A stretch of 64,000 nucleotides of DNA from SIG299 sp964541485 (GCA_964541485.1 CAZIQL010000010.1:1-64000), one strand, 5' to 3'; positions 8,409 to 16,755 are shown, numbered from the stretch's first letter. Notes: a model not told the origin generated them from the sequence alone. Numbers and translations: made by a program.

Positions 8409-9445
8409 GAACGGCATTTCGGGTAATCAGGCGTTTTTTATTATTTTTTTCATTGGTTGCATTTGTAGTAACCTGTAATGTGGTGCTGTTTATGAATTCC
8501 GTCGATTTTTCGGAGGAGGAAATCCGTGCAGCTGCTCCGGTGACCTTTATCAATGTTATTATCCTTGCTTCGTTGTTTTATGCCATAGATGCCGTCAGAA
8601 GATACTGGGCGGTAACGAAGCCGATTCAACGGATTCATGCGGGGCTTGAAAAGGTGGTTGCAGGCGATTTTTCGGTACGCATTCCGTATTTTCGTGGAGA
8701 AAATACGGGCAATGAGTTTGATGTAATTATTAAGGAATTAAATCATATGACAGCAGAGCTTGCCGGAGTGGAAACGCTTCGGACGGATTTTATTTCCAAC
8801 GTATCCCACGAGATTAAGACGCCACTTGCGGTCATCCAAAATTACGGCACAATGTTGCAGAGTGATGCACTGACACCGGAGGAGAGAAAAACTTATGCGG
8901 CAGCCATTACGGAGCAGACAAAGAAGCTGTCGGATTTGATTACGAATATTTTAAAGCTGAACCGGCTGGAAAATCAGCAAATTTATCCGGAGAAAAAGAG
9001 ATATAACTTAACAGAGCAGCTGTGTGAATGTCTGCTGATGTTTGAGTATGCGTGGGAAAAAAAGAATCTGGAAATTGAGACGGACATGGAAGAGGATGTA
9101 TATGTCTGCGAGGATGCGGAGCTTTTGTCTCTTGTGTGGAACAATCTGTTTTCCAATGCGATTAAATTTTCCGAGGAAGAAGGCACGGTTGGTGTGAGCC
9201 TGAAAAAAGAGGGCGATGAGGTTGTGGTTTCGGTTCGGGATACGGGGTGTGGTATCAGTCCGGAAGTCGGAGCACATATTTTTGATAAATTTTATCAGGG
9301 AGATACCTCTCATGCAACGCAGGGAAATGGTCTTGGACTTGCTTTGGTAAAGAGGGTTATTGATATTACAGGAGGAGAAATCAGCGTACAGAGTGTGCCG
9401 GGAAAAGGCACAACGTTTACGGTGCGGCTGGATGCTGTAAAATAA
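8405..9445 (+). CDS. Sensor histidine kinase (HAMP-HisKA-HATPase)
   Basis: Inner-membrane kinase of 346 residues with two helices (about 12-30 and 45-62) and only a very short extracytoplasmic loop of some 15-20 residues. This is the intramembrane-sensing layout of kinases that detect cell-envelope antibiotics, often through a partner membrane protein. HAMP (about 63-115), HisKA SNVSHEIKTPLAVIQNYG (His about 135), N box NLFSNAIKF, and GNGLGLALVKR are all intact. GTG start overlaps the regulator stop (GTGA). Confidence 0.93.
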   Translation: MRTAFRVIRRFLLFFSLVAFVVTCNVVLFMNSVDFSEEEIRAAAPVTFINVIILASLFYAIDAVRRYWAVTKPIQRIHAGLEKVVAGDFSVRIPYFRGENTGNEFDVIIKELNHMTAELAGVETLRTDFISNVSHEIKTPLAVIQNYGTMLQSDALTPEERKTYAAAITEQTKKLSDLITNILKLNRLENQQIYPEKKRYNLTEQLCECLLMFEYAWEKKNLEIETDMEEDVYVCEDAELLSLVWNNLFSNAIKFSEEEGTVGVSLKKEGDEVVVSVRDTGCGISPEVGAHIFDKFYQGDTSHATQGNGLGLALVKRVIDITGGEISVQSVPGKGTTFTVRLDAVK

Positions 9446-9467
9446 GAGAGGGAGCAATTCTTAACTC

Positions 9468-10493
9468 ATGACGGATGGCTTAAAAACAATTTGGGAGAAG
9501 ACTTGTGCAGGATGCCGACTTATATGGAGCGGAACAAAGAAGGGCTGTATTGCATTCGAAAGGTTTTGGGCAGCATTTGGCAGATGGAGTGCAAAGCTGT
9601 GGAGAGAGCATCTTAAGAGACCGGCGAAGAAACTGTTTTTGGTACACTGGGCGCTTGCAAGCGTTTTGGTTATAATTTCGGTCGCACTTTTGCTTTATGC
9701 ATTTCTCATTCCGGGAGCAAATCCGATTGTGGCATATGTCGGATATTTTGTTTCCGCATATACGCTTGTCGTTGTCTGTCTTAAGATGCCGGCGGTGTTC
9801 GGAGGTGCCCAAAGAGGGTTGTATGCAAATCGGTACAGTGGAAGATATTTATCGGATGCGACCCTGCGGGCAGAGATTTCTCTGTATGCGGGACTGGCAG
9901 TAAGTTTCTTTTATGCGGTGTTTAAGATGCTGGCAGGAATTTATTATCATTCCGTCTGGCTGGGGGCGCTGGCGATGTACTATATCATCTTAAGTGCGAT
10001 GCGGTTTGCTCTGGTGAAAAGGTATCGCGATAATGTACAGCATGAGGATGAAAGGGCGCAAAGGATATTTGGACTGCGCAGCTACCGGTTTTGCGGAGTT
10101 CTGATGTTTTTGTTAAATATTGCGGTTACCTGGCTGGTGGTACAGCTGATTTGGGAAAATGAAACCTATGAATATCCGGGCTTTTTAATTTATGCCTTTG
10201 CCGGTTATTCCTTTTACTGTATTGGAATTGCAGTTAGGAACATGGCAAAACACCGGAAGCTGGAGACACCGATTTTGGCAGCGGCCAAGATGTTATCCTT
10301 TGCGTGTGCGCTGATGTCGATTCTGGCAACGCAGACGGCCATGTTAACGCAGTTTGGAAATGGGCAGGAGAAGTTTGCACAGATGATGAACGGTTTGACC
10401 GGAGGTGCGGTATGCCTGCTGATCTTTGGTCTTGCGGTATGGATGGTGCGAAGAGCAAACAAAGAAATGAAAGGATATTTGGAGGCGGAATGA
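9468..10493 (+). CDS. Polytopic membrane protein of unknown function
   Basis: I do not recognise a named family. The 341-residue protein has a Trp/Lys/Arg-rich soluble start of about 60 residues and then seven or eight hydrophobic segments, with a basic tail (RRANKEMK). It lies 22 bases after the kinase gene and overlaps the next small membrane protein by four bases (ATGA). The operon position behind an intramembrane-sensing kinase suggests an accessory sensor, a target-modifying membrane protein or a transporter. This is inference from context only. Confidence 0.7.
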   Translation: MTDGLKTIWEKTCAGCRLIWSGTKKGCIAFERFWAAFGRWSAKLWREHLKRPAKKLFLVHWALASVLVIISVALLLYAFLIPGANPIVAYVGYFVSAYTLVVVCLKMPAVFGGAQRGLYANRYSGRYLSDATLRAEISLYAGLAVSFFYAVFKMLAGIYYHSVWLGALAMYYIILSAMRFALVKRYRDNVQHEDERAQRIFGLRSYRFCGVLMFLLNIAVTWLVVQLIWENETYEYPGFLIYAFAGYSFYCIGIAVRNMAKHRKLETPILAAAKMLSFACALMSILATQTAMLTQFGNGQEKFAQMMNGLTGGAVCLLIFGLAVWMVRRANKEMKGYLEAE

Positions 10494-10681
10494 GTCTGGC
10501 GCTGGTACTTCCGGCAGGAATTCCGGTCGTATTTTGTTATGTTCTGGGGATTTTGTGCAGTGGAATTGGGATTGCTCTGATGGTGCTGGCGTATCCGGTA
10601 TATAAGCGGATTACAAAGGCGCAAAGAGAGAAAATTGCGCCGCGGATTCTGAAGCTGACGGAAGAGCTTTCCGGGAAATAA
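10490..10681 (+). CDS. Small two-helix membrane protein (63 aa)
   Basis: ATG overlaps the previous stop (GGAGGCGGAATGA). The protein has one or two hydrophobic segments and then YPVYKRITKAQREKIAPRILKLTEELS. This tail matches the C-terminus of the protein at 12748 (YPLYKKKVEEQRVKIAPQILALTEELS), so the two are paralogues. This copy lacks the soluble N-terminal part of the larger one. Both genes lie in putative targets of the same regulator. Function unknown. Confidence 0.75.
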   Translation: MSLALVLPAGIPVVFCYVLGILCSGIGIALMVLAYPVYKRITKAQREKIAPRILKLTEELSGK

Positions 10682-10705
10682 TAGATATGTGTAAGGAGGT
10701 TTACA

Positions 10706-12280
10706 ATGAAAAAAACGGTAAAAATCTATAATCTGTGGGGAAAGGAAAAGGTAACGGAAAAGGAAATCCTACACATTCCGGTGCGGTTTATTTTTGCGAT
10801 GCTTCTGATTCTTTTGGAAACGGCAGCAGTCATTGCGATTGTGATTTTATGCGGAATGTACATCCCGTATTTTTATCTTGCCATGTGGGCAACGCAAGTT
10901 TTCTGCGTATTAAAGATTATCAATTCCGAAGAAAACCCGGATTACAAAATTCCATGGTTGCTTTTTGTCTTGATTGTTCCGGTTGCCGGATTTATGATTT
11001 ATTTCATGTTTTATGACAGAAAGCTTTCGAAAAAGCAGATAAAGCGTATTGCTACGATCGGTAATCAGCAGGTACATACACCGGACGGAAATACATTGGA
11101 GAAGCTAAAGGCAGAAGATAAGCTTGCCTATTCTCAGGCAAATCATTTGTGCAAGATGGCGAATACGCATGTGTACCGGAATACACAGATGAAGTATTAT
11201 CCGATGGGTGAGGATTTGTATGTAGCGATGCTTGCGGATTTAAAGACCGCCGAGAAGTTCATCTTTATGGAATATTTTATCGTGGAAGAAGGCAAGTTCT
11301 GGGACAGCATTTTGGAAGTGTTAAAGGAAAAGGCAGCACAGGGGGTCGAGGTACGTGTGCTGTATGACGATATCGGCTGTATGTGTACACTGCCGGGTAA
11401 TTATTATAATACGCTGGAGAGCTATGGCATCAATGCAAAGTGTTTCTCAAGACTCAAAGGACAGGCGGACAACGAATTTAACAACCGTAGCCACAGAAAG
11501 ATTACGGTCATCGACGGAAGAGTCGGCTTTACCGGTGGTGTAAATATTGCGGATGAATATATCAATGAAAAGGTGATGTATGGTCTTTGGAAGGACGTCG
11601 GCATCCGTTTGGAGGGCGAGGCGGTAACCCAGCTGACTTCGATTTTCCTTGCAGACTATGAACTGAATGTAAAAACACCGGTACCGGCATTTGCACCGTA
11701 TTTCTGGAACGGTCATTCGATAGAAAACGATGGGTATGTCGTGCCGTTTGGCGATGGTCCGGGACCGATTTTTAAACATCGTGTCGGCAAGACCATGATT
11801 ATGCACATGTTAAACCATGCGCAGGATTACGTATACATGATGAGCCCATATCTGATTATTGACAATGAGCTTTGTCAGGCAATGGAAAATGCAGCGATGC
11901 GTGGTGTGGATGTGCGTCTGGTAACACCGCATATTCCGGATAAAAAAATTGTTTTTGTGATGACAAGGAGCCATTATAAGCGTCTGATGGATGCGGGAGT
12001 CAAGGTATATGAATTTGAGCCGGGCTTTGTGCATGCCAAGGTGTATATGTCGGATGACAACTATGCGATTGTCGGCACAATTAACCTCGATTACCGAAGT
12101 CTGGTACACCATTTTGAGAATGGTGTCTGGATGTACAAGCATGATGTCATTCGGGAGATTAAGGCAGATTTTGAGAACACGATGGCACAGTCGATTGATA
12201 TGACTAAGAATCCGTTTAAGGAAACCCTGGTCAATCGGTTTATCCGTGCTTTGGTACGGGCATTATCACCGATGTTGTAA
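10706..12280 (+). CDS. cls: Cardiolipin synthase
   Basis: Membrane phospholipase-D-family enzyme that condenses two phosphatidylglycerols to cardiolipin and glycerol. The 524 residues are the usual length. N-terminal hydrophobic segments (about 25-55 and 68-95) precede two HKD motifs, HRKITVIDGRVGFTGG (about 263) and HAKVYMSDDNYAIVGTINLD (about 442). A strong AAGGAGG precedes ATG. It closes the operon of regulator, kinase and membrane proteins, which fits a cell-envelope stress response, since cardiolipin content changes sensitivity to cationic peptides and daptomycin in other Firmicutes. Confidence 0.93.
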   Translation: MKKTVKIYNLWGKEKVTEKEILHIPVRFIFAMLLILLETAAVIAIVILCGMYIPYFYLAMWATQVFCVLKIINSEENPDYKIPWLLFVLIVPVAGFMIYFMFYDRKLSKKQIKRIATIGNQQVHTPDGNTLEKLKAEDKLAYSQANHLCKMANTHVYRNTQMKYYPMGEDLYVAMLADLKTAEKFIFMEYFIVEEGKFWDSILEVLKEKAAQGVEVRVLYDDIGCMCTLPGNYYNTLESYGINAKCFSRLKGQADNEFNNRSHRKITVIDGRVGFTGGVNIADEYINEKVMYGLWKDVGIRLEGEAVTQLTSIFLADYELNVKTPVPAFAPYFWNGHSIENDGYVVPFGDGPGPIFKHRVGKTMIMHMLNHAQDYVYMMSPYLIIDNELCQAMENAAMRGVDVRLVTPHIPDKKIVFVMTRSHYKRLMDAGVKVYEFEPGFVHAKVYMSDDNYAIVGTINLDYRSLVHHFENGVWMYKHDVIREIKADFENTMAQSIDMTKNPFKETLVNRFIRALVRALSPML

Positions 12281-12292
12281 TAAATATAGAAG

Positions 12293-12332
12293 AAAAAATA
12301 TGCGGACTCTGTCGGATTCGCATATTTTTTAA
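12293..12332 (+). terminator. Rho-independent terminator after cls
   Basis: AAAAAATATGCG pairs with CGCATATTTTTT around a 13-base loop, and the paired T run serves as the tail. Confidence 0.85.
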
Positions 12333-12359
12333 ATTAATCGGATTTTTAATATTTCGTAA

Positions 12360-12399
12360 ACATTTCGCGAACATTTGGGAAACATCCCGTTGGTAGAAT
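12360..12399 (+). promoter_or_regulatory. Promoter with three 11-bp-phased direct repeats (site C)
   Basis: ACATTT at 12360 and 12371 and ACATCC at 12382 are phased by 11 bp. The second copy occupies the -35 position, then a 17-bp spacer and TAGAAT at 12394-12399. This is the most complete of the three sites. Confidence 0.75.
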
Positions 12400-12459
12400 A
12401 AGGACATAAGATGAAACACAAAAACAAAATAAATAAAAAGAAAGGTCAGGTAAAGAACA

Positions 12460-12702
12460 ATGGGAGAATTTTTAAAGAAGGCATTTCAGGACATGAAGGA
12501 GAGTGCAAAGGCACAGAACGAGGTAGACAAGGCAAATTTTGCAGCAGCAAAGGCAGAGAGCAAGGCACAGTGGGAAGAAGCAAAAGCAATGAGAAATCCG
12601 GAAAAGCGTAAGGCTATGATGCAGGCAGAGCGCGATGAACAGATTGCGGCAGCAAATGAGAGAATTGCAGCAGCACAGGAAAGAATCGACGCAACAAAGT
12701 AA
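12460..12702 (+). CDS. Small, highly charged helical protein
   Basis: Eighty residues, rich in Ala, Glu, Lys, Gln and Met, with a heptad-like pattern and a near-repeat at the end (IAAANERIAAAQERIDATK), predicted to form one long helix or coiled coil. No signal peptide or membrane segment. No family recognised. It is the first gene after promoter site C and precedes a membrane protein. The context suggests a role in envelope stress, for instance a soluble partner of the downstream membrane protein. An overlapping frame from 12411 is a shadow. The ribosome site is weak (AAAGGTCAGGTAAAG). Confidence 0.7.
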   Translation: MGEFLKKAFQDMKESAKAQNEVDKANFAAAKAESKAQWEEAKAMRNPEKRKAMMQAERDEQIAAANERIAAAQERIDATK

Positions 12703-12747
12703 AAAAATAAAACAGGAATTTGGAAAGAGAAGCAGCAGGTAGTAGGA

Positions 12748-13137
12748 ATGAATGAGACGAAATATGAGTTTTCGTATTCTGCGAAAAAGCAGGAGGAAAT
12801 TGAGGCAATTAAGAAAAAGTATCTTCCGAAGGAAGAAGATAAAATGGAAACATTAAGAAGACTGGATCAGAGTGTCGAAAAGGTTGGAACCATGCATGCA
12901 CTTGTAGTTGGAATCATCGGTGCATTGGTTCTTGGCACGGGAATGAGCCTCATTATGACGATTGGCACCCCGTGGGCTTATGCTGTCGGGATTGTTTTAG
13001 GACTTTTGGGCATGGTACCAATCGGAGTGGCATACCCGTTATATAAGAAGAAGGTGGAGGAACAGAGAGTAAAAATTGCTCCACAGATTCTTGCGTTGAC
13101 AGAAGAGCTGTCCAATGAAAGGAATTATAGAAGCTAG
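12748..13137 (+). CDS. Small membrane protein with two helices (129 aa)
   Basis: A charged soluble N-terminus (about 50 residues: KKQEEIEAIKKKYLPKEEDKMETLRRLD) is followed by two hydrophobic segments (about 52-72 and 76-95) and a conserved tail IAPQILALTEELSNE. The tail is shared with the 63-residue protein at 10490. The LPKEEDKMETLRRLD-(14-15)-G pattern is familiar from uncharacterised clostridial membrane proteins. Cotranscribed with the helical protein at 12460. Confidence 0.75.
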   Translation: MNETKYEFSYSAKKQEEIEAIKKKYLPKEEDKMETLRRLDQSVEKVGTMHALVVGIIGALVLGTGMSLIMTIGTPWAYAVGIVLGLLGMVPIGVAYPLYKKKVEEQRVKIAPQILALTEELSNERNYRS

Positions 13138-13141
13138 AATG

Positions 13142-13180
13142 AAAGGCTTTCACAAACCTGTGGTTTTTGAAAGCCTTTTT
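13142..13180. terminator. Terminator between convergent genes
   Basis: AAAGGCTTTC and GAAAGCCTTT form a stem with T-rich 3' side (TTTTT on +). It lies between the converging gene at 12748 and cysK and could serve both strands. Confidence 0.8.
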
Positions 13181-13188
13181 GGGTTCAA

Positions 13189-14121
13189 TCAAATGGATTC
13201 GAAAAGTTCTGTTGATAAATACCGATCACCGGAGTCAGGGAAAATGATGACAATTGTCTTACCTAAATTTTCAGGACGTCCGGCTACTTGGATGGCAGCA
13301 TGGAGTGCCGCACCGGAAGAGATGCCGACTAAAATACCTTCCAGTTTTCCAATCAGACGGCCGGTAGCAAACGCATCCGCATCTTCTACCGGGATAATCT
13401 CATCATAGACCTCAGTATCCAAAATTTCCGGTACGAAATTCGCACCGATGCCCTGAATCTTATGAGAAGCTGCTCTGCCCTCCGAGAGAAGCGGAGAGGT
13501 GGCCGGTTCTACGGCAACTATTTTGATGTTAGGATTTTTGGATTTTAAGAAGCTGCCGGTTCCGGTAATTGTGCCGCCGGTGCCGACACCTGCAACAAGG
13601 ATATCTACGTTACCGTCGGTATCTGCCCAAATTTCCGGTCCTGTGGTTCCAAAATGAACCTGAGGATTGATGGGATTTACGAACTGACCGGCAATCATGC
13701 TGCCCGGCAGTTCTTTTTTTAATTCTTCGGCTTTTTCGATGGCTCCGGCCATTCCCTTTGCACCGTCAGACAGAACAAGTTCTGCGCCGTAGGCGGCAAT
13801 CAGTTTTCTGCGTTCGGCGGACATGGTATCCGGCATAACAATGATGGTACGATACCCTTTGGCGGTAGCAACGGAGGCAAGACCGATGCCGGTATTGCCG
13901 GAGGTTGGTTCGATGATCACAGAGCCTTCGGTCAGTATGCCACGGCGTTCGGCATCTTCAATCATGGCTTTTGCAACCCTGTCTTTGATGGAGCCTGCCG
14001 GGTTAAAGTATTCCAATTTGGCAAGCAGCTTTGCCTGCAACCCAAATTCTTTTTCAATATGTGTCAGTTGTAAGAGAGGCGTTCTCCCAATCAGTTGATC
14101 GGCGGAAGTGTAAATGTTCAT
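13189..14121 (-). CDS. cysK: Cysteine synthase A (O-acetylserine sulfhydrylase)
   Basis: PLP enzyme that makes L-cysteine from O-acetylserine and sulfide. The 310-residue length is typical. The PLP lysine is in PAGSIKDRVA (about 46), the substrate loop is TSGNTG (74-78), the PLP phosphate loop is GTGGTITGTG, and the tail has FPDSGDRYLST. The start has a GGGAG site seven bases upstream. A promoter overlapping the end of the upstream gene (TTGCAT, 17-bp spacer, TACTAT on the minus strand near 14150-14180) can give independent expression. Confidence 0.95.
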   Translation of the reverse strand: MNIYTSADQLIGRTPLLQLTHIEKEFGLQAKLLAKLEYFNPAGSIKDRVAKAMIEDAERRGILTEGSVIIEPTSGNTGIGLASVATAKGYRTIIVMPDTMSAERRKLIAAYGAELVLSDGAKGMAGAIEKAEELKKELPGSMIAGQFVNPINPQVHFGTTGPEIWADTDGNVDILVAGVGTGGTITGTGSFLKSKNPNIKIVAVEPATSPLLSEGRAASHKIQGIGANFVPEILDTEVYDEIIPVEDADAFATGRLIGKLEGILVGISSGAALHAAIQVAGRPENLGKTIVIIFPDSGDRYLSTELFESI

Positions 14122-14161
14122 TCAGAATTCTCCCAAAGTCGTGTTTACTATAGTATACCTC

Positions 14162-14995
14162 TTATACCTCAAATGCAACCATTAATCCTCCCTTTTCTGC
14201 ATAAAAACTGCAGAGGGCACCGGTTTTTGCGATAATAACGGATGCGTTCCGGAATTCAGAGATAGTAAGTTCTTTTAATGCAGTAGCAAGCTTTTCATTA
14301 TAACAATGATCGATTAAAAGTTTTCCACCCCGGTAACCGGCCTCCTTCATGATGGAGAACATGGCAGAAAGAGCCTTCTTTTCACCGCGGCACTTGTTTG
14401 TAGGATGCAACTGCCCTTCTTCGCTGACATCACCTACCATCCGCAGGCCAATCAGGCTTGCAAATTTTGCGATGGCAGGACTGACACGTCCGTTGTTTGA
14501 AAGGTTGTGTAAGGATTCTAAAGAAAAGGTTAAGGAAGTGTGTTTTTCTTTGTATTCGGTAATTTCCTTACAAACCGTATTAAAATCTTTTCCGGCAAGA
14601 ACAAGCTCTTTGAGCTTTTCTAAGTGGAGCTTCATTTCAGGACCGGCGCTGTAGGAGTCTAAAACGAAGATTTTTGCATCAGGATGTTCTTCTTCGTATT
14701 GGTGCTTTGCCGTCATCGCAGAATTGTAACTGCCGGATAGTGTACTGATAATGGTAACACAGTAAATCTCATCATAGCCTTCAAAGGCAGCAAGATAATC
14801 TCCGATGCTTGGACAGGCAGTGCTGGAACGACCTTTATACGAAGCCAGTTCTGTTACCATCTGATTGACATCAAGGTCAGCAGAGTCAACATATTCTTTT
14901 TCATTGGTTATAATCTTTAATGGAACGGAGGAGAAGTCTACACCTTCCATGGAATATAAATTGGATGCCGAGTCGGAAATAATTTTTACTTTCAT
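14162..14995 (-). CDS. DegV-family fatty-acid-binding protein
   Basis: DegV/FakB-type lipid-binding protein. The family binds a fatty acid and presents it to the FakA kinase for phosphorylation and incorporation into phospholipid. The N-terminus MKVKIISDSASN holds the characteristic SDSxxDL-like motif. STACPSIGDYLAAF and TISSTLSGSYNSA-like segments (TIISTLSGSYNSAMTAK) form the headgroup site. The frame is open upstream to 15058, but AAAGGA precedes ATG 14995 and homologues start here (277 residues). No FakA gene is in the window. Confidence 0.88.
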   Translation of the reverse strand: MKVKIISDSASNLYSMEGVDFSSVPLKIITNEKEYVDSADLDVNQMVTELASYKGRSSTACPSIGDYLAAFEGYDEIYCVTIISTLSGSYNSAMTAKHQYEEEHPDAKIFVLDSYSAGPEMKLHLEKLKELVLAGKDFNTVCKEITEYKEKHTSLTFSLESLHNLSNNGRVSPAIAKFASLIGLRMVGDVSEEGQLHPTNKCRGEKKALSAMFSIMKEAGYRGGKLLIDHCYNEKLATALKELTISEFRNASVIIAKTGALCSFYAEKGGLMVAFEV

Positions 14996-15041
14996 GAGAT
15001 ATCCTTTCTTTTTATCGAAATTGTTTTTATAAACTTCCAAT

Positions 15042-15099
15042 GTGGTTTTTAAAACCACGTTGCATATTTAAGGATACTACATAAGTGAAAATACGTCAA
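15042..15099 (-). promoter_or_regulatory. Promoter and 17-bp palindromic operator of the degV-type gene
   Basis: On the minus strand TTGACG (15094-15099), a 17-bp spacer and TATCCT (15071-15076). Just downstream of the expected start point lies the perfect palindrome GTGGTTTT-T-AAAACCAC at 15042-15058, placed so that a bound repressor would block transcription. The regulator is not identified. Confidence 0.6.
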
Positions 15100-15142
15100 G
15101 GAAAATCTTAGAAAAGAATGTGGTTTGCTACATTTTGTGCAG

Positions 15143-15171
15143 TTGACCGATGTAGAAAAGTATATTATAGT
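15143..15171 (+). promoter_or_regulatory. SigA-type promoter of the thiol-redox pair
   Basis: TTGACC at 15143-15148, a 17-bp spacer and TATAGT at 15166-15171, about 40 bases before the ccdA-type start. Confidence 0.65.
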
Positions 15172-15210
15172 TGTATATGTGTGAGTGACAGAGGGAGAAG
15201 GAGAATTTTC

Positions 15211-15873
15211 ATGCAATATTTTATTTCGTTTTTGGAGGGAATCATCACTTTTGTGTCGCCCTGCCTTTTGCCAATGCTTCCGGTTTATGTATCTTATTTT
15301 GCCGGCGGAGGAGAGCGTGATACGAAAAAGACGCTGAAAAATGCGCTTGGATTTGTTTGCGGTTTTACGCTTGTATTTGTGGCAATGGGAGCATTTGCAG
15401 GAACGCTGGGAGGATTCTTGTCAGAATATCAGACAGCCGTCAATGTGGTGTCAGGATTGATTGTCATCTTTTTTGGACTGAATTTTCTGGGAGTGTTTCA
15501 TCTTGCATTGTTTAAAGGGATTCGTACAGAGGTGAAGACGGACAATCTCGGTTTCTTTTCTTCTGCATTGTTTGGCATGATTTTTTCGGTAGGCTGGACA
15601 CCTTGTGTCGGAGCATTTTTAGGTTCGGCATTGATGCTTGCATCCCAGCAAGGGAAGCTGTTTGTCGGTATGGGAATGCTTCTTTGTTATTCGTTTGGGC
15701 TGGGTGTTCCGTTTGTGCTGAGTGCTGTACTGATTGATAAGTTAAAGGCAGTGTTTGATTTTGTGAAGAAGAATTATAAGGGAATCAACCTCGTGTGTGG
15801 CAGTTTTTTAATTGTGATTGGTATTTTGATGGCAACAGGCACAATGGGGAAATTCCTTGCCTTACTGAGTTAA
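15211..15873 (+). CDS. ccdA: CcdA-type thiol-disulfide transmembrane carrier
   Basis: Six-helix membrane protein of 220 residues that passes electrons from cytoplasmic thioredoxin to an extracytoplasmic thioredoxin-like protein. The two redox cysteines lie in FVSPCLLPMLPVY (Cys about 18) and GWTPCVGAFLGSAL (about 132), the family hallmarks. The frame is open from 15118, but GGAGAA before ATG 15211 and family length support this start. The next gene, 21 bases on, encodes its likely electron acceptor. Confidence 0.92.
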   Translation: MQYFISFLEGIITFVSPCLLPMLPVYVSYFAGGGERDTKKTLKNALGFVCGFTLVFVAMGAFAGTLGGFLSEYQTAVNVVSGLIVIFFGLNFLGVFHLALFKGIRTEVKTDNLGFFSSALFGMIFSVGWTPCVGAFLGSALMLASQQGKLFVGMGMLLCYSFGLGVPFVLSAVLIDKLKAVFDFVKKNYKGINLVCGSFLIVIGILMATGTMGKFLALLS

Positions 15874-15894
15874 AGAGAAAGGGAGAATGTTAGG

Positions 15895-16587
15895 ATGAGT
15901 AATAAAAAGAAAGTATTGCTTCTTTTTGTACTGTTTCTTGTGTTTCTTTGCGGTGCAGGAGCTTTGTACAATTATCTGGAAGAAAAGGTAGAACGTGATT
16001 CCCTGGTGGTAAATATGCCACAGGGGACACCGACGGCGGCTCCGACGGAAACCTTGGCACCTACAGAGACTCCGGAAGAAACACAGACTCCGTCAGGACC
16101 GACAGCGACCCTTACACCGACTCCGACACCAGGGGAAAGTTCACAGGATGGGGAAGAGGAAATCGATTATTCGGCACCGGATTTTACTGTGTTTGATGCA
16201 GAAGGAAAAGAACACAAGTTATCTGATTTTGAAGGCAAGCCGGTGATTCTTAATTTCTGGGCGAGTTGGTGTGGGCCGTGTAAGAGTGAGATGCCGGACT
16301 TTGAAGAGGTATATTTGGAATATCAGGACAAGATTCATTTTTTGATGGTAAATTTGACCGACGGTTATCAGGAGACGATAGAATCGGCACAGAATTTGAT
16401 TTTAGAGAGAGGATACACCTTTCCGGTTTACTTTGATACAAAGCTGGAAGCAGCCAATGCATATTATGTGTATTCGATTCCTCAGACGTATTTCATTGAC
16501 GGAGACGGGAATCTGGTGGCGTATGCACAGAGTGCGATTAGTAAAGAAATATTGTATCAGGGAATTGGAATGATATATGAAGAGTAA
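15895..16587 (+). CDS. Membrane-anchored TlpA/ResA-like thioredoxin
   Basis: Extracytoplasmic thiol-disulfide reductase of 230 residues. An N-terminal membrane anchor (about 6-26), a Thr/Pro-rich linker (about 45-85: TPTAAPTETLAPTETP) and a thioredoxin fold with NFWASWCGPCKSEMP (Cys about 126 and 129), ending with the cis-Pro region SIPQTYFID. A Cys in the anchor (FLCGAG) does not fit a good lipobox. Paired with CcdA, it likely reduces or repairs disulfides in secreted proteins. Confidence 0.9.
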   Translation: MSNKKKVLLLFVLFLVFLCGAGALYNYLEEKVERDSLVVNMPQGTPTAAPTETLAPTETPEETQTPSGPTATLTPTPTPGESSQDGEEEIDYSAPDFTVFDAEGKEHKLSDFEGKPVILNFWASWCGPCKSEMPDFEEVYLEYQDKIHFLMVNLTDGYQETIESAQNLILERGYTFPVYFDTKLEAANAYYVYSIPQTYFIDGDGNLVAYAQSAISKEILYQGIGMIYEE

Positions 16588-16668
16588 AGAAAAAGGAGGC
16601 GGTACTTTTTGGATTAGTCTCAATGTTAGATTACTACACCAAAAGGTGTGTCACTTGTTAAGTTGATT

Positions 16669-16750
16669 GAACCGCTGTGTGCCGAACGGTACGCACGGTG
16701 GTGCGAGTAGGAGAAATTTCTCATATACGAGAAATTTCTCCTACTCGATT
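16669..16750 (+). mobile_element. Group II intron 3' relic (domains V and VI)
   Basis: ACCGCTGTG (16671-16679) pairs with CACGGTGGT (16694-16702). The inner TGCC/GGTA stem, a GAAC loop and a two-base bulge on the 3' side match the catalytic domain V of bacterial group II introns. It is followed by a perfect 19-bp hairpin (16704-16747) in the place of domain VI and the 3' end. No reverse transcriptase, 5' intron end or other domains lie upstream, where an intact redox gene ends at 16587. Only a 3' remnant is left. Confidence 0.55.
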
Positions 16751-16755
16751 ACAGT

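Noticed and set aside
12411..12611. Frame overlapping the small helical protein gene (MKHKNKINKKKGQ...)
   Set aside because: Composition is random Lys/Gly-rich and it overlaps the more regular Ala/Glu/Lys helical protein from 12460. Treated as a shadow.
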